Source: Elgaria multicarinata webbii
Lineage: Eukaryota; Chordata; Lepidosauria; Squamata; Anguidae
Direction of reading: 5' to 3'
Assembly (NCBI RefSeq): GCF_023053635.1
Contig: NC_086172.1
Span: 92,346,181-92,410,180 of the forward strand
Length of the DNA: 64,000 bases
Shown piece after piece: positions 12,090 through 24,397 of this stretch. Below the pieces are notes generated by a model. It was not told where the DNA came from and ran no database searches. It saw nothing but the letters and a program-made list of their open reading frames with translations. The first letter of the stretch is position 1. Every line of letters begins with the position of its first letter. The position numbers and the translations under genes are program-made.

Positions 12090-12148
12090 GTTGACTGACT
12101 GGTACCAGCTCTTCCACATATTGGGAGAGCTGGTACCAGTCAGTCAAC
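12090..12148. repeat. Near-perfect hairpin, 26-bp stems
   Basis: The arms gttgactgactggtaccagc and gctggtaccagtcagtcaac are exact reverse complements over 20 bases. They extend nearly unbroken to about 26 bases around a loop of about 7. Confidence 0.85.
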
Positions 12149-12964
12149 ACTAGAGGCTGATTTTCATGTGACAGATTTAGCATGTGCTTGCTTACATTTT
12201 GTAACATGGGAGGCAAATATATGTGTTTCATCATGTGTACTCTGTGAAGACAAGCTGCAGGAATCCATAACCAATCGCACTGCCCATTTGAGGAGTATGA
12301 TGGGTGTGAAGAACATGCTTCTGCCCTGCATGTTATGGATTTCAATCCAGTACATGCTAAATCCTTGCAGGGGCCTGTTATGCTTTTTATCATATAGGCT
12401 TTCTTAGTCACAGAATTAGAAATTAGTTTCCATCCAGATTCTAACAGTACACTAGCAACATCTTCATAAGAGCAAAGTAACTGCATTCCTAAGGGGCATC
12501 CTCTTCTAAACAAAATTGTGAAGTCAAATTTACAGTCAAATTTACTTAACATACACCCTGTTCACTCAGACTGAAAATTCTACCTGACATGACTAGTATG
12601 CACAATTGTAACCTGCGAGTGAGATTGTTTCCCCTGATTTTCCGGTTGCTTCTGTGGAATGTCAAAGTTATTTGAGAAATTGTATCATATCATGGAGAAA
12701 TGATTCTGACCGCAGGTAAAGGAAGTAACCTCTCCCACATAGGTCTTCATTTTCATGCAATCACAGGCTTATTTTAAAGTCCCCACTAGTAGAATATTTA
12801 GTATGAATTTCCTACAAAGTCTTTAGGGTAAGTAGACCAAGGCATGATTTTAAAATCTATAACAAAATTTGTAAGGCTCCAATCTTGCTTTGTTAAAATC
12901 AATGGGATTTGAATTCCTTACATTGCATGCTTCATGAGCTATGTTAATAGCTTATTTTGTTTGC

Positions 12965-13165
12965 AACAAACTGACCACAGGAGTGCTATGTGTACAAAAT
13001 TATGCATGGTGTGGAGAAAGTGGATAGCGAGACATTTTTCTCCCTCTCCCATAATACTAGAATCTGGGGTCATCCCATGAAGCTGATTGGTGGGAGATTC
13101 AGGACAAATAAAAGGAAGGACTTCACACAGTGCATAATTGAAACTAATTCCAATATGGAGTAGGC
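12965..13165 (+). mobile_element. LINE ORF2 C-terminal fragment
   Basis: The frame reads KIMHGVEKVDSETFFSLSHN, then HPMKLIGGRFRTNKRKDFTQ. This is the terminal part of the CR1/L2-clade ORF2 also seen at 31337 and 60540. Its 3' tail resumes at 13444 after an interruption. Confidence 0.6.
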
Positions 13166-13443
13166 AAAAACCTGTACACTGAGCCAATTGATGTCAGGCA
13201 AAAATTCCTGCTCAGCCCCCCACTCCTCCAAAGAGGGTGGCTAGCTAATCCAATACTGACCATTAGAGAGGGAGGGTGGGGGCTGGAAAGGAGAAAGAGG
13301 CCAAGGCTTCTGTAGGGCCTGCCCTCATAGGCTTGGCTCCGCCCATGCCTCATGCTGCATATGCATCCGCCTATGCTTATTTCCGAGTCCATCCCACCTG
13401 CAAATCTGCCTCCGCCTCTAGCTGCAGAGGCGGCAAGGGAAAC

Positions 13444-13551
13444 GGGCTTCTGGGGAACATGCGTTCCTGCTCAACAGCTGGTTGGCCACTGTGAACAGAG
13501 TGCTGGACTAGATGGACCCTTGGTGTGATCCAGCATGGCTCTTATGTTCTC
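13444..13551 (+). mobile_element. CR1/L2-type LINE 3' tail
   Basis: It contains acagctggttggccactgtg and tggactagatggacccttgg, and ends catggctcttatgttct. It probably belongs to the same insertion as 12965-13165, split by about 280 bp. Confidence 0.6.
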
Positions 13552-13686
13552 CCTGAGGTTTCAGGCAGGGGTGTTTCCCAGCCCGGTTACATGAAGCAAT
13601 CTTGACTGGAGATGGAGAGGATTGAACCTGGGAATTTCCATGTCCAAAGCATCTGCTCTGCTTCTGAGCTAGACCGCTCCCCTTTG
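13551..13686 (-). mobile_element. tRNA-derived squamate SINE, minus strand
   Basis: The reverse complement has an A-box region (ggtctagctcagaagcagag), a B box (caggttcaatcctctcc) and the downstream body gggaaacacccctgcctgaa. It is the same family as the plus-strand copy at 57341. Confidence 0.7.
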
Positions 13687-15239
13687 AACCCATCTTTTGA
13701 TGATACCATTATTTATGTTAAATAATGATACATAAGTTTGGATACAGTATTGGGCAATGTGGGTGCTGAAAATATGTACTCTGCCCCAGCTTTCAGGAAG
13801 CACTCCTGAGCTCCTGGTGAGAGTGTCTGAGGAGCCATTGGAAACTGTGGGCTTCCTCTCCACTGGTAGAGGAGGAGTTCAGCCACTGGAGGCTTCATTG
13901 GGAAGCTCTATTGCTGCTCCAGTGGGAGGTGGAGGGGTGTGTCAGGATGGGTCAGGGCAGGTCTTGGACTACTGAATCTATAGCTACCTTCCTCCCCCAT
14001 CAGAAGTGGTGAAAAAGCACCCAGCCATGGAGCTGATGTAACTTTCCCTCCCATTGAAATCAATGACAGAGAACAGTTTAAAAAGGAATGCCTGGTGGGG
14101 AAAAAAGGCAAGGAAAAGGGTTAAGCCCCCTGCTGCCTTAATTGGGAGGACTTAGGAAGTGATGTTTCCTCTGGTACAGATTCTTCCCCACCCCTAGAAT
14201 TTCTCTACCCATCATGTTTTCCTTTAATTTCAGTTGGATTTGGAACTAGCCCTAGAGGCTGGCCCAGGCCAGCCATCTTTAGCACCTTCAACGGGGCAGG
14301 GTAAGGACATCTTCCTGCAAACCTAGAATGTTTTCCAACCCTTGTGGAGTAACTGGGAAACCTTCGATAAACCAATTAACACAGTCAGCAGCCTTCGACA
14401 GGTTGAGCCAGCTCTACCTAGTAAAGAAAGTGACAGTGTAATGTTGCCACACAGTAAACTGTCGCGCATAACATCCAGACATAACAGAGTTGTTTTGAAT
14501 GTTGTTTTTCATCCCAATGTTCTCCAAGACACTGGATTCTGCCCCCCACCCCATTTTGAGATGGGTTCATAACCCAAAGGTGAGCAAATTACTTTGTTGC
14601 AGTGAAAGAGTGAATATGATGCAGGCAGCCCTTCGAGCACTAAGATTGTATCAGTATTGCTTTTGTTGCCATGCAGGGCATTTTTTAAAAAACAATATGT
14701 GTAGAGGAGCAGTTACATGTTTAATGGGCCATCTGCTATCCCTCCTTGAAGGGGAAATGTTTTTGTCAATTACTTTTAATTAATTCATAAAACTATTTCC
14801 TGGTCTGCCATGCTAGCACAATTTCCCTATCTACTGTCAATAGAATGGTAATAAAATGTACAAGGAAGTCCATGCTGGTCTACATCATAGAAGCAGCCTT
14901 GTGTGAAATCTTCAATAGCTGGTGACGCCAAAGAGATGGTGACGATAAACCACCACTGCATCTCTTCAGGATTTTTTTTTTTAATCTTTAAGAACCTTCC
15001 ATATTGCGTTTCATTTAATGTCATGGAATCTTTCAATAACAATCATATCAATGATATTTTCTTTTAAAAAAACCCCACAGCCATCTCTTTACAGCTGGAA
15101 GGGTCACTGGGCCAGGGACTTTAAATCCCACCCCCATTTCTAAAGGATATTTCACATACACAGATTAATGGAAGGGCTGCTTCTCTAGGCACCATCTTCA
15201 CCATCTGCAGTGCATTCTACCTCCTCCCTTTGAAGAATA

Positions 15240-15335
15240 GGGAACATAACAGCCATGCTGGATCAGACCAGAAGACTTATCTACTCCAGCATTCTGCTCC
15301 CACAGAGGCCAACCAAATTCCTATGATTAGCCCAC
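15240..15335 (-). mobile_element. LINE 3' tail, minus strand
   Basis: gccatgctggatcagaccag followed by cagcattctgctcccacaga is the reverse complement of the tail of the 3' end seen at 13444 and 31337. Confidence 0.55.
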
Positions 15336-17046
15336 CAGTGGGATGTAAGCATGACAGTCCTTTTTGAAGAGGAAAAGCTGATTCTGGGAAGAGTGATGGA
15401 GAGCAGAGAAGCCCACCATTATATTTATATATTTATATTGTATTTATATATTTACATTGCTATCCTACCCTTCTAGAACCTATGATGAGATGCAACAATG
15501 TAAAGCTGCAACAGCATACAAAACAATGAAATTCAATAAATAAACAATAAAACACAATAAGGGCAGAGACCACAGATGAAACTCAACAGCAAGGGGCTGG
15601 ACAGACAAGCTAGTCTCCCTGGGCATAGCAATGTATCTAAGCAGCTCTCTTCATCACTGGTTTAAATTTTGTTTTGTCCTACCAGGTTAATAAGTGAATT
15701 AAAGCTGTGTCCTATTTAATCTACACACTGTCTGCCACTTTTTTGCCACCTGCAACGTTTACTGCAGTACACATTAATCCGTCATGTGTGGGTAGCCTCT
15801 TAGAGTACATGTAGCCATAAGGGCCCAGACTCAGCAGCTGGGCTGTTTAGTTGAAAGGAAAAGCTGCCTCAGCCTGGGGAAGACCTTTGCCTGAGAACTT
15901 GGAGATCCACTTGCCATCTGACTAGACAGTACAGGGAAGACGGATGTATGGCTTGACTCCATATAAGGTAGCTCCAGTTTTAAGAAAAACAGACATCTTG
16001 CCCACAATCCTATGGAGAGTTTAGCATTCTGAAGCCCCAAGATTTCAAAGGGCTTAAGCACATTTCTTGCCTGTTGAATTATAGCTAGACTCAGCAGTCT
16101 CTTTCTTCCATGTCTGAAGCCGTGTCAGAATTTTAAATGAAAGTTACAGTATTAGCATCAATCTCTGGGCCATTTCACACGACTTTCCCCCCACATGGCA
16201 TTACCGTGAATGAAATTTTTACAAGAATTTGTTTTGCTGTTTGGAACACATGTTGGGAAGCTGCTTCCATGGAGATTGGATCTGTTTTGTCTACACTTCT
16301 TGAACATAGCCACCACTTTTAGGGTCATCCTACACACTTGTGATGCATGCTGCCATAGGAAGCCAGTGCCAATGGCTGAGAGACAAGATGTTCTTTCTCA
16401 GTCTTCAGTATAGTACAATGCACTTCCTGGAAACGGTGATGTAACGATAGTTTATGGGGGAAAACCCTCCAGTATTTATTTATGACCCTTCAAGTGGCTG
16501 AATATTTAAACTCAGAAGACAGACATCTCTAAACTATGTTTGGAGAAACATGTCAGTTGCTGCATATCCCAACATTGATTCTCTTATATGGGGGAAAGAG
16601 AGTTTTCATAACATTATTAGCTCGGCTGCTCTGGCTCTGGGGTTTACTCAGATTTGAAAGAAGTGGAGTTAATTAAAATTAAACAAAGCTCTTCTGTCCC
16701 TGCATGGTTAAATCCCTTTCCTGTTTCTCTTGAGATGACAAAGAAGCTATAAATAAAGAGAGCCCTGCTTTTTGTTGTCCTGTCAGGCGAGAGTAATGAA
16801 GGAAACATGACGTCCAGGTGCAGTGTGCTCAAAATGGAGGGAATGAGGTAGAGGAACATATTAAAATGGGCTCAGAAAATCTCCAGGCATATGTGATGCA
16901 GCAGGTTATAAAGATTAGGAAGATGGTACTCATATTGTAAATATATACATAAACCAATCCACTTGGTATTATCGTATTGTTTTGGACAGTAAAGATGGCC
17001 ACTGGCAGCAGGGTGACAGGAAGCTGGAAGTGTGTTCCAATCTGTC

Positions 17047-17140
17047 ATAATAGTTGAGATCAATTCTCAACTATTGTGTGTGTACACCTACAAATAATAG
17101 TTGAGATTAATCTCAACTATTGTGTGTGTACACCTACAAA
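17047..17140. repeat. Tandem pair of 47-bp palindromic units
   Basis: Two copies of a unit read ataatagttgagat, a short spacer, then ctcaactattgtgtgtgtac. Each has its own inverted repeat (aatagttgaga / tctcaactatt). They differ only around the centre. Confidence 0.85.
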
Positions 17141-17374
17141 ATGTAAGCATAATAACGGCATTTTGATGAATAATATAACCTCAAGTAATGTCCTCAAGTA
17201 AACTTTTAATCTACCCCATTTCGGCCTCATTTTTAGCACATTAAAGTAAGTATCCCTCCCCCCCAAGGATTGTCTCAGCACAGGAACCATGTGCCCCTGC
17301 AAATAAATCTATACATCAGAGATGCCTCAGGGATTCATATGCTAGGAGGAGGGTGCTAAAGTATAGCTGAATAG

Positions 17375-17494
17375 CAGAGGTGGGCAATTTGTGGTCCTCC
17401 AGATGTTTTGGCCTACAATGCCAATAATGGTTCACTAGGGCTAATGGGAGTTGTAGGGCAAAACATCTAGAGGGCTGCATGTTTCCCACCCCTA
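17375..17494. mobile_element. Foldback MITE, aacatctgg family
   Basis: Inverted halves: left ggtcctccagatgttttggc, right gcaaaacatctagagggctg, with outer ends gtgggcaatttgtgg / ttcccacccct. Further copies lie at 23888, 25562, 34686, 46545, 53206, 54055 and 63893. Non-autonomous hAT-like by appearance. Confidence 0.65.
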
Positions 17495-18313
17495 TGGAAG
17501 GGGAGAGCGAGCAACCACAGAAAGGGATTTTAAAACAAATATAAAGTGTTGGAGCAGTCCTGGTTAAAGCAGGATATTGTGCCCAAGCTTAGCAGGCTTA
17601 CATTTTAAGCATTGCCAGGTACCTGGTGGAAGACAGCAGAGCGATAGGACAAGGATGACCACCACGGGGTTTTTCATGTTGTGATATTCTAGGGGTCACT
17701 ATTGGTCAAATATGGATCTGAGAACTGGCTTAAGGTGTTAAAGGACTTTTCTTGGTTCTAGGAGCTGAATTCTGGATTTAGAGATACTTGTGTGCAAAAA
17801 TGTAAATTGAAATGGAAAAGACTTAATAGCTGCATTGGTGTGATACCCAGGCTGGAAGTACAGATTATCTATTCACACTGCATTGCTATTGTGCCTGGTT
17901 GTATATGTGTGCTTCACTTTTGCATATGGAAATATATCTGCAGATGTTCTGCATGGGATTCCTTCATTGCTGTAGGGTGTCTTTACTAGCTTGATACTAC
18001 ATGAGCAGTAGTTATGTTCTTGTCTTTCACAATGGAGCAGGATCCAGAAGAGCTTGAGTCACTCATGTGGAAGAGTTGTTCCACATTTACACTATTCCTA
18101 CCAAAACTGGAAGAGGATCTCTAGACTACGATGACTTTGAGAATGCATAGATCATAAATGATAAATGTATATATGCACATTTTTGTATGCATCCAATCAT
18201 TTTACAGACTTTCCCATTCAAAAGTTCTTCTTATGCCAATGAGCTCTATAAAGCCAATCAGCTCTGTAGTTCGGAGATTCAGCGAAGGTCTGACCCATGG
18301 TATCTTCAATGAT

Positions 18314-18582
18314 TTACCAGATACAAAAGAGGGCATCACTGTTGTAGTGAAGATGGTATTTCACCAGAGCCGGATCTACACTACTGCTTTAAAGTGCTTT
18401 ATAACAGTTTTATAGCGCTTTAAAGCAGTTAAAGCGCTTTATAACTGTTATAAAGCGCTTTAAAGCAGTAGTGTAGATCCGGCCCAGGTGTTGCACGCAT
18501 ACAAATGACACCTGCTGAAATTCCCTTTTCTATACAACTGTTAAAGATACAGGAGCCCTGTCCTCCTTTCCATATGGTCACC
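18314..18582 (-). mobile_element. Half of a gtcaccc foldback MITE, interrupted
   Basis: Left of 18368 lies ttaccagatacaaaagaggg, matching the middle of the intact copy at 22279. Right of 18483 the same family resumes with aaatgacacctgctgaaatt and ends ccatatggtcacc. The palindrome at 18369-18483 interrupts it. Confidence 0.75.
18369..18483. mobile_element. 115-bp palindromic MITE nested in another MITE
   Basis: It begins gccggatctacactactgct and ends agcagtagtgtagatccggc, exact reverse complements. The interior is an almost complete palindrome built from tttaaagcgctttataac. The surrounding element continues on both sides with ccag at each edge, a possible 4-bp target duplication. Confidence 0.85.
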
Positions 18583-20899
18583 GGTTGCCTCCATTGTTTG
18601 TCTTTTGAAAACAACATGCAGGCAGTCTCCGACATCAGTTTTTGCCTACGTTAAAAGGAAAAGCAGTGTCCCTCTAATCAGCCAAATGGATTATATTATG
18701 TATCACATTTGAGAAAGCTTTGCTTTGATGCCGACTAATTGTTTGTCCCATTACAAAGCTTGTCTAACTCTTATGACAAGTTGAATGAAACAAGAAGAAA
18801 TTAACTTCTGTTGCTAGGATGACTGTAAGAAGAATGGAACAAAATTAATGGGCTTGTAATAAAATTCTGAGCTTTGTCAATGTAGCATGGGAACCCTTTT
18901 CTGTCATGGTTGCATTTAAAGCTGCATCTCAGTTTCAGTGGAAGAACAATTTCCTGATCCTACAACAAGTCTTTGACTTTATTTATCAAATGAACAATAT
19001 CTTGGAGTTACTTATTTACATTATACAAAAATATTAAGGCTATTCCTAAAGATATGAAAACACTCCAGATACATAGCAGAATATCTCCAGCAGATGTCTG
19101 CTGTTATGTGAAATATCTGAAATAATGTATGTGGAGTGAGATACTATGAGTATATAATTAACGCCCCCCTTCATTGATGGAACATTTTTGTAAATCCAAG
19201 CCCATTCTTATCAAACCTTTTCTTATGATGTGAACTAAACAGCAGTTAGAGATCTGTTTACATTCTAATGACAATGTATATCTTAATTGGAAATACTGAT
19301 ATGATGGGGGTTTTAAGCCACCCATTCTTAAAATTGGGGTTCTTAAAATCTCACCACTCCATTTGGAAAATGGAAAAGAAAATGCCAATGAATCATATAA
19401 GAGCAATGATGGAAGTGGTGGTTGCTCTTGCCAGCGGACTCTATGGTTACGGCCGTTTTTGTTTATTGTTTTGCTGGAATAATGCCAAAAAACCAAGAGA
19501 CATGGGACATCTTCTAGGAAATGGTTAGCTGGCATGGGTCATCTGCCCACCGCAGGGAGTGAATTCTCCCCCCACAAGACACACTAACCCGCTGTGGATC
19601 AATGGATCATCTGAAGAGGCCCCTAGTCTCATTCAGATAGATGGTTCTAGAGCAAACACAGGTAGTCTGTGTTCCAGGGTTCTGTTGGGTTGACAGTTTT
19701 CTCTGTATCTTCAAGATGTGCAAATGCACTTGCAAAGTCGTCCTTTCTGAAACTTGACTAAGGTAAGGTGAAGGCAGATGAGCTTTTATTTCAGTAAATG
19801 ATGAAACATCTACCTTCCCCTGATGTGTGGTGGCTGGTACAGAAGAACAAGCTACTTCTGGGGTACAAGTACTTGGGGTTGTTGGGTCATCTGTGTGGCT
19901 CTCTATCGCAGCTGGCTGAGTACAAATGAGGGAAATCATACATAGACTATGGGTAAAATAAAGCAAGAAAGAGACTTCCTGCTTCATTAGAATTGGCTGA
20001 AGAGCTCCTCACCTGCGTGACGGGACTTCAAACTCTGCTTAATCATATCATTTAAACTACAAAGTCTGGTTGATTTTGTGATGCTTTAATGTCTTTCTCT
20101 TGATGTTGACATGATGCTTATTGTGGTAGAACAGTCAGCAGCACCTCTTACTCACTGTGATTATGAATTTGATTATTTTGAGCTTGTGCAAAAAGAGCTG
20201 AATAAATCACTGGAGTGCTCAGTGGACTCGGTGTACTGCAAGCCTGTGTGTGTTTATTATTCAGATGGAAGGGTTTAAGGGGGCTTTCTCCCAGCAAGTG
20301 GGCTTAGGAGCCTTGGTCTTGCAGCAGGGGTGGGGAACCTCTGACTCAGGGGCCAAATCCTGCCCTCTGGAATTTCCCTGATGGCCATGTCCACTTTCCC
20401 TTGTCTCACCCTTTCCCCCCAAATAAGTGGTTTGATGGTTTCCTGGGTAGTGTGCAGTTCCCCCCCTTCTAAATGGTACCTCTCCTAAGACTTAGTTAGT
20501 GGGTGTAAATCCCATTGATTTCAGTTACTTTTCACTGGCTTTCATCCTAGGGACCTAGGAATGCTGCATCTGGATGCATCCTATCTGCCTTCTCAAGCTG
20601 GTGCTGCTGTGCACAGTCAGAGCCATGGGAAACAGGATAAAGAAGGCAACTTCAAATTATTTTAATTCGGTCACTTCAGAGCATGATGGAACCCATATAA
20701 ACTGAATGGCCAACATCAGTCTTGCAACTGACAGCATCTATAGTGTAGGTGGGCAGACAGGTAGGAGAGAGCCATGAGAGTACATGATAGGGTCTGGATT
20801 TTCCATTCAATCTTCACCCAAGGGCTATGCGGCTGAGCAAATCACCTGTCTTGCTGAGCCAACTATATCTCATAGCAGTACACCCTGAAAGATGGGTTA

Positions 20900-20902
<3 letters not shown>

Positions 20903-20938
<36 letters not shown>
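20903..20938. repeat. (ATC)12 microsatellite
   Basis: Twelve uninterrupted atc triplets in intergenic DNA. Confidence 0.97.
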
Positions 20939-20941
<3 letters not shown>

Positions 20942-21059
20942 AGTGGTAAGGAAAATCTTAATTCACCAGGTACTAGTAGTTTCCTACAGTGTGCCATGGA
21001 ATGATTATGTAACAAGGCAAAACAACGACATCTTAAAATCAGATTGGGGAATACACTAA

Positions 21060-21250
21060 TATTATCAAATATTGAAATGTGGGTGTGCACCAATGGTACC
21101 TGAGGGCAGCAGGTTAGCTTAAGGGGCACAGCAAAAGCTGCATGGCACACACAGCTCTGTTCTCTAAGCCTTAGCCACTGCCCCCCGCAGCCCAGCATGT
21201 ACTGCCTGAGGTGGCTGCCTCACTTTGCCTAATGGTCGGGCCAGACCTGC
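21060..21250 (-). mobile_element. Candidate hAT-like non-autonomous element
   Basis: ctgcctgaggtggctgcctc and tttgcctaatggtcgggcca read in reverse as the gccctaacattaggca-type end also seen at about 33546 (ggctctaacactaggcagag). The boundaries are uncertain. Confidence 0.4.
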
Positions 21251-22278
21251 ATATCGGACAGAGCCAAATTCTCTTCCAAACATACACAAAGATTAACTGT
21301 ATTTGAACATTACTCCTTGCATTCTGCCTTCTTTTCTACTTTAGAGAACTGTACATAAAACCTGGCAAGTGTATTCACTGGATAACATGTTTGCTCTACT
21401 GCCTCATCACAGCCAAACTACTGTTTGATTTCTATATAAATGATTGCTTTACTCCATATGAAAAGGCCAGATTGCGGTTTAGAAATGCAGCGCTGGGTTT
21501 CGAAGAATGTAATCAGGTCGTAAGTGGATGTGGAGAGAATTATGCTCCCTTAAACCTGTTTTTGCAGAAGAGACTTAGCACGTCAGGCCTTTCCCCCCAA
21601 AAGTGCCATCTCCTGGTTTTCTCCTCAGTTACCCACGTGCCACTTTGCTAACTTGGGTAAAGGTGAGCACGTGCAGAACTGGAAATCCAGATGACCCAAG
21701 AGATCTGCTCTGTCATAATACATTTATTTTGAACATTTGGAGGGCCCCTTTAGGGTAAAGCCCTCACAATACGGCTTCCAGCACATAGACTTATAATATA
21801 TAAACAACAATACATAAAATACCATAGTAATATGATTAATTGTGCCACAGATTGACTCAGCCCTTTTGGGGGGTCTAAAATGGAATAAAGCTTACTCAAG
21901 TTTTTACTTACTCAAAGAGGTTTGGAAAGATTTTACAGCTGCTGGATTATCTCCCTTCTTTGCTGTAGCCCTTGGGTAATTAATCTTGCCTTCCAGGGAA
22001 TAGAAGATTAATTACAAAGTAGACCCAGGGACAATGCACTCAAGGGGGGGTGCAGTCCTACACTGCATCTCCCCCGTATTCCTGGAGGAACCTCAAGATA
22101 TTCCCATTATCCCAGAAGACTGCCCTTGCCCTTATCTCTAAACAAAATAAATGGATAAATAGAAAAAGTTCTTGTCCCAACCAAGCCAATGCTAAGCAGT
22201 TTTAGGTTGCAATCCTACACACACTTACCTATTAACTTCTGAACTGACATGCACATAGGATTCCAGTGTTATAATATT

Positions 22279-22572
22279 TGGGGTGATCATATGGAAAGGA
22301 GGACAGCGCTCCTATATCTAACAATTGTATAGAAAGGGGAATTTCAGCAGGTGTCATTTGCAGCACCTGGTAAAATTCCCTCTTCATCACAACAGTTAAA
22401 GCTGCAGAAGCCCTGCCCTCTAGTATAGCTAGAGTGACCAGATGCAAAAGAGGGCAGGGCTCCTGCAGCTTTAACTGTTATGAAGAGGGAATTTCACTAG
22501 GTGCTGCATGCATACAAATGGCACCTGCTGAAATTCTCTTTTCTATACAAATGTTTCCATAGGGTCACCCTA
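22279..22572. mobile_element. 294-bp foldback hAT-like MITE with 8-bp TSD
   Basis: The element begins tggggtgatcatatgg and ends tagggtcaccctaa-like, with the two halves inverted copies of each other (cagcaggtgtcatttgcagc / gcatacaaatggcacctgct). ataatatt flanks it on both sides (22271-22278 and 22573-22580). Eight-base duplications are the hAT hallmark. There is no open reading frame, so it is non-autonomous. Confidence 0.85.
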
Positions 22573-23887
22573 ATAATATTAACAACACATGCCAACATGC
22601 AAGTTTATGCAGAAGTAAGGCTAAATGATTTCAGTTGGACTTACTCTCAAGTAAGTGTTTACACAGCTTTAATACAGTAATTCATTTTCATTATATACAG
22701 TAACCGTGTTCAGATGAATTAAGGCCAGCTCATTTGCAATGTCAACCCAAAGAAGACTTTTAAAACAATGCAAAAAAACTAAGAACCAGTTAGTAGCTCA
22801 TTCTGTCACTTACACACAGGAAATGCAAATGTTATTAGAGTAGTGCGACAAAGTATTGAAATCTCAACTACTGCTTTGAGTGCATTGCTAGCAAGTAAGT
22901 AATTGGCTGGTATGAAATAGTTTCGCTCCATGAATTCTCCAGGGCTGACCTGTAACTATGCTTGTGTGAATCCTCCCTTCTCTCCGCATAGAGATACTGA
23001 CCCTTTGGCTGCAAGCATGAGGGTGTTGAGAAGAAGGCTTAATTCATGAGAGTGATTGAAGGAGGATAATGTAATTAGAGCTTCTCAGAAATGGTGTTAG
23101 CTGGGTGTGTTATGGCCAAAGAATATATACCCAAGCTGGTGTACATGACAGAATGCTGCTTTTCCTCAGCCTGGAATCAATCTGGTGACCCAGTTTGCAG
23201 CAAGACTAGGGCTGTGCCAGATGTCCCAAGGCAGATCATCTAAAGCGGTTGGGTGAGGTAGCTTTTTCAGCCATGCAGGTGATGACATACATTTCTATGT
23301 AAATAAAAAACAGGAATTTGATCATTTGTAGAACCTGAAAGAAAGATCCCAGCTGTGCGAGGGCAACTAAGTAGGGAAACATCCACCATGAGGTATACAC
23401 TGTGGTGTTAGGCACACATGTAATAAAATGCAATACCCAACCCTAACCATTTGCATAAAGCAGGGGTGCAGAACTCAGTTCAGCCCAGGGGCCACATTTC
23501 ATTTTGGAGGAGGGCTCAGGGGGCTGCATTCCAGTGGTGGGTGGGGCCAAAGGCAAAAGGGGTGGGGCTAAAATAATCTTACACCTTTACTGCCAGTAAC
23601 TAAGCCTTAGGAGAAGCATGTCAACCTTTTAGAATGGGAGGGGAAAACTGCACAAAAGCCAGGAAGTCACCCAGTGATTTTTGTTTGGGGGAAATTACAA
23701 CAGGTAATGCAACAAAAATTGTATTATTAGGTTCTGTTGATTTGCTACAACAGACTCACATGGTTACTCTTTGGAATATGTGCCATTGGATTCATAAATA
23801 TGGGATGGGGATTATTTGGAGTGGAGATTATTTGGAACAATCACTGTGCAAGGTAATGGGGTAAGGGAGTGGGGTAGAAGGTAGAAT

Positions 23888-23976
23888 TCCAAATGTTTTG
23901 GATTTCAACTCCCAGAAGCTCCTGCCAGTATGCCCAGTGGTCATGAATGTGGGAGTTGAAGTCCAAAACATCTGGA
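23888..23976. mobile_element. Foldback MITE, aacatctgg family
   Basis: Inverted halves aaatgttttggatttcaact and gttgaagtccaaaacatctg around a short centre. Confidence 0.65.
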
Positions 23977-24077
23977 CTTTATTTCTGCCAAACCTAATGC
24001 ATAGAACACAGAGGCAATGTAGTCCTTGCTCAGAATCTACACCAGGCATGAATGTTCATTGTACAGGGAGATTAAAA

Positions 24078-24397
24078 TAGGGTGATCATATGAAAAGGAG
24101 GACAGGGCTCCTGTATCTTTAACAGTTGTATTGAAAAGGAAATTGCAGCAGGTATCATTTGTATATATGGAGAACCTGGTGAAATTCCCTCTTCATCGCA
24201 GCAGTTAAAGCTGCAGGAGCTATACTAGAATGACCAGATTTAAAAGAGGGCAGGGCACCTGCAGCTTTAACTGTTGTGATGAAGAGGGAATTTCATCAGG
24301 TTCCCCATATATATAAATAACACCTGCTGAAATTTCCTTTTCAATACAACTATTACAGATACAGGAGCCCTGTCCTCCTTTTCATATGGTCATGCTA
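24078..24397. mobile_element. 320-bp foldback hAT-like MITE with 7-bp TSD
   Basis: Same family as 22279-22572. It starts tagggtgatcatatg and ends catatggtcatgcta. attaaaa lies on each side (24071-24077 and 24398-24404). The centre is ctatactagaatgaccagat. A left half of the same family is at 46408-46533. Confidence 0.85.

Noticed and set aside
12049-12552. 167-codon open frame on the minus strand
   Set aside because: It crosses the hairpin at 12090-12148 and part of a SINE-like relic, resembles no family and has no splice or promoter context.
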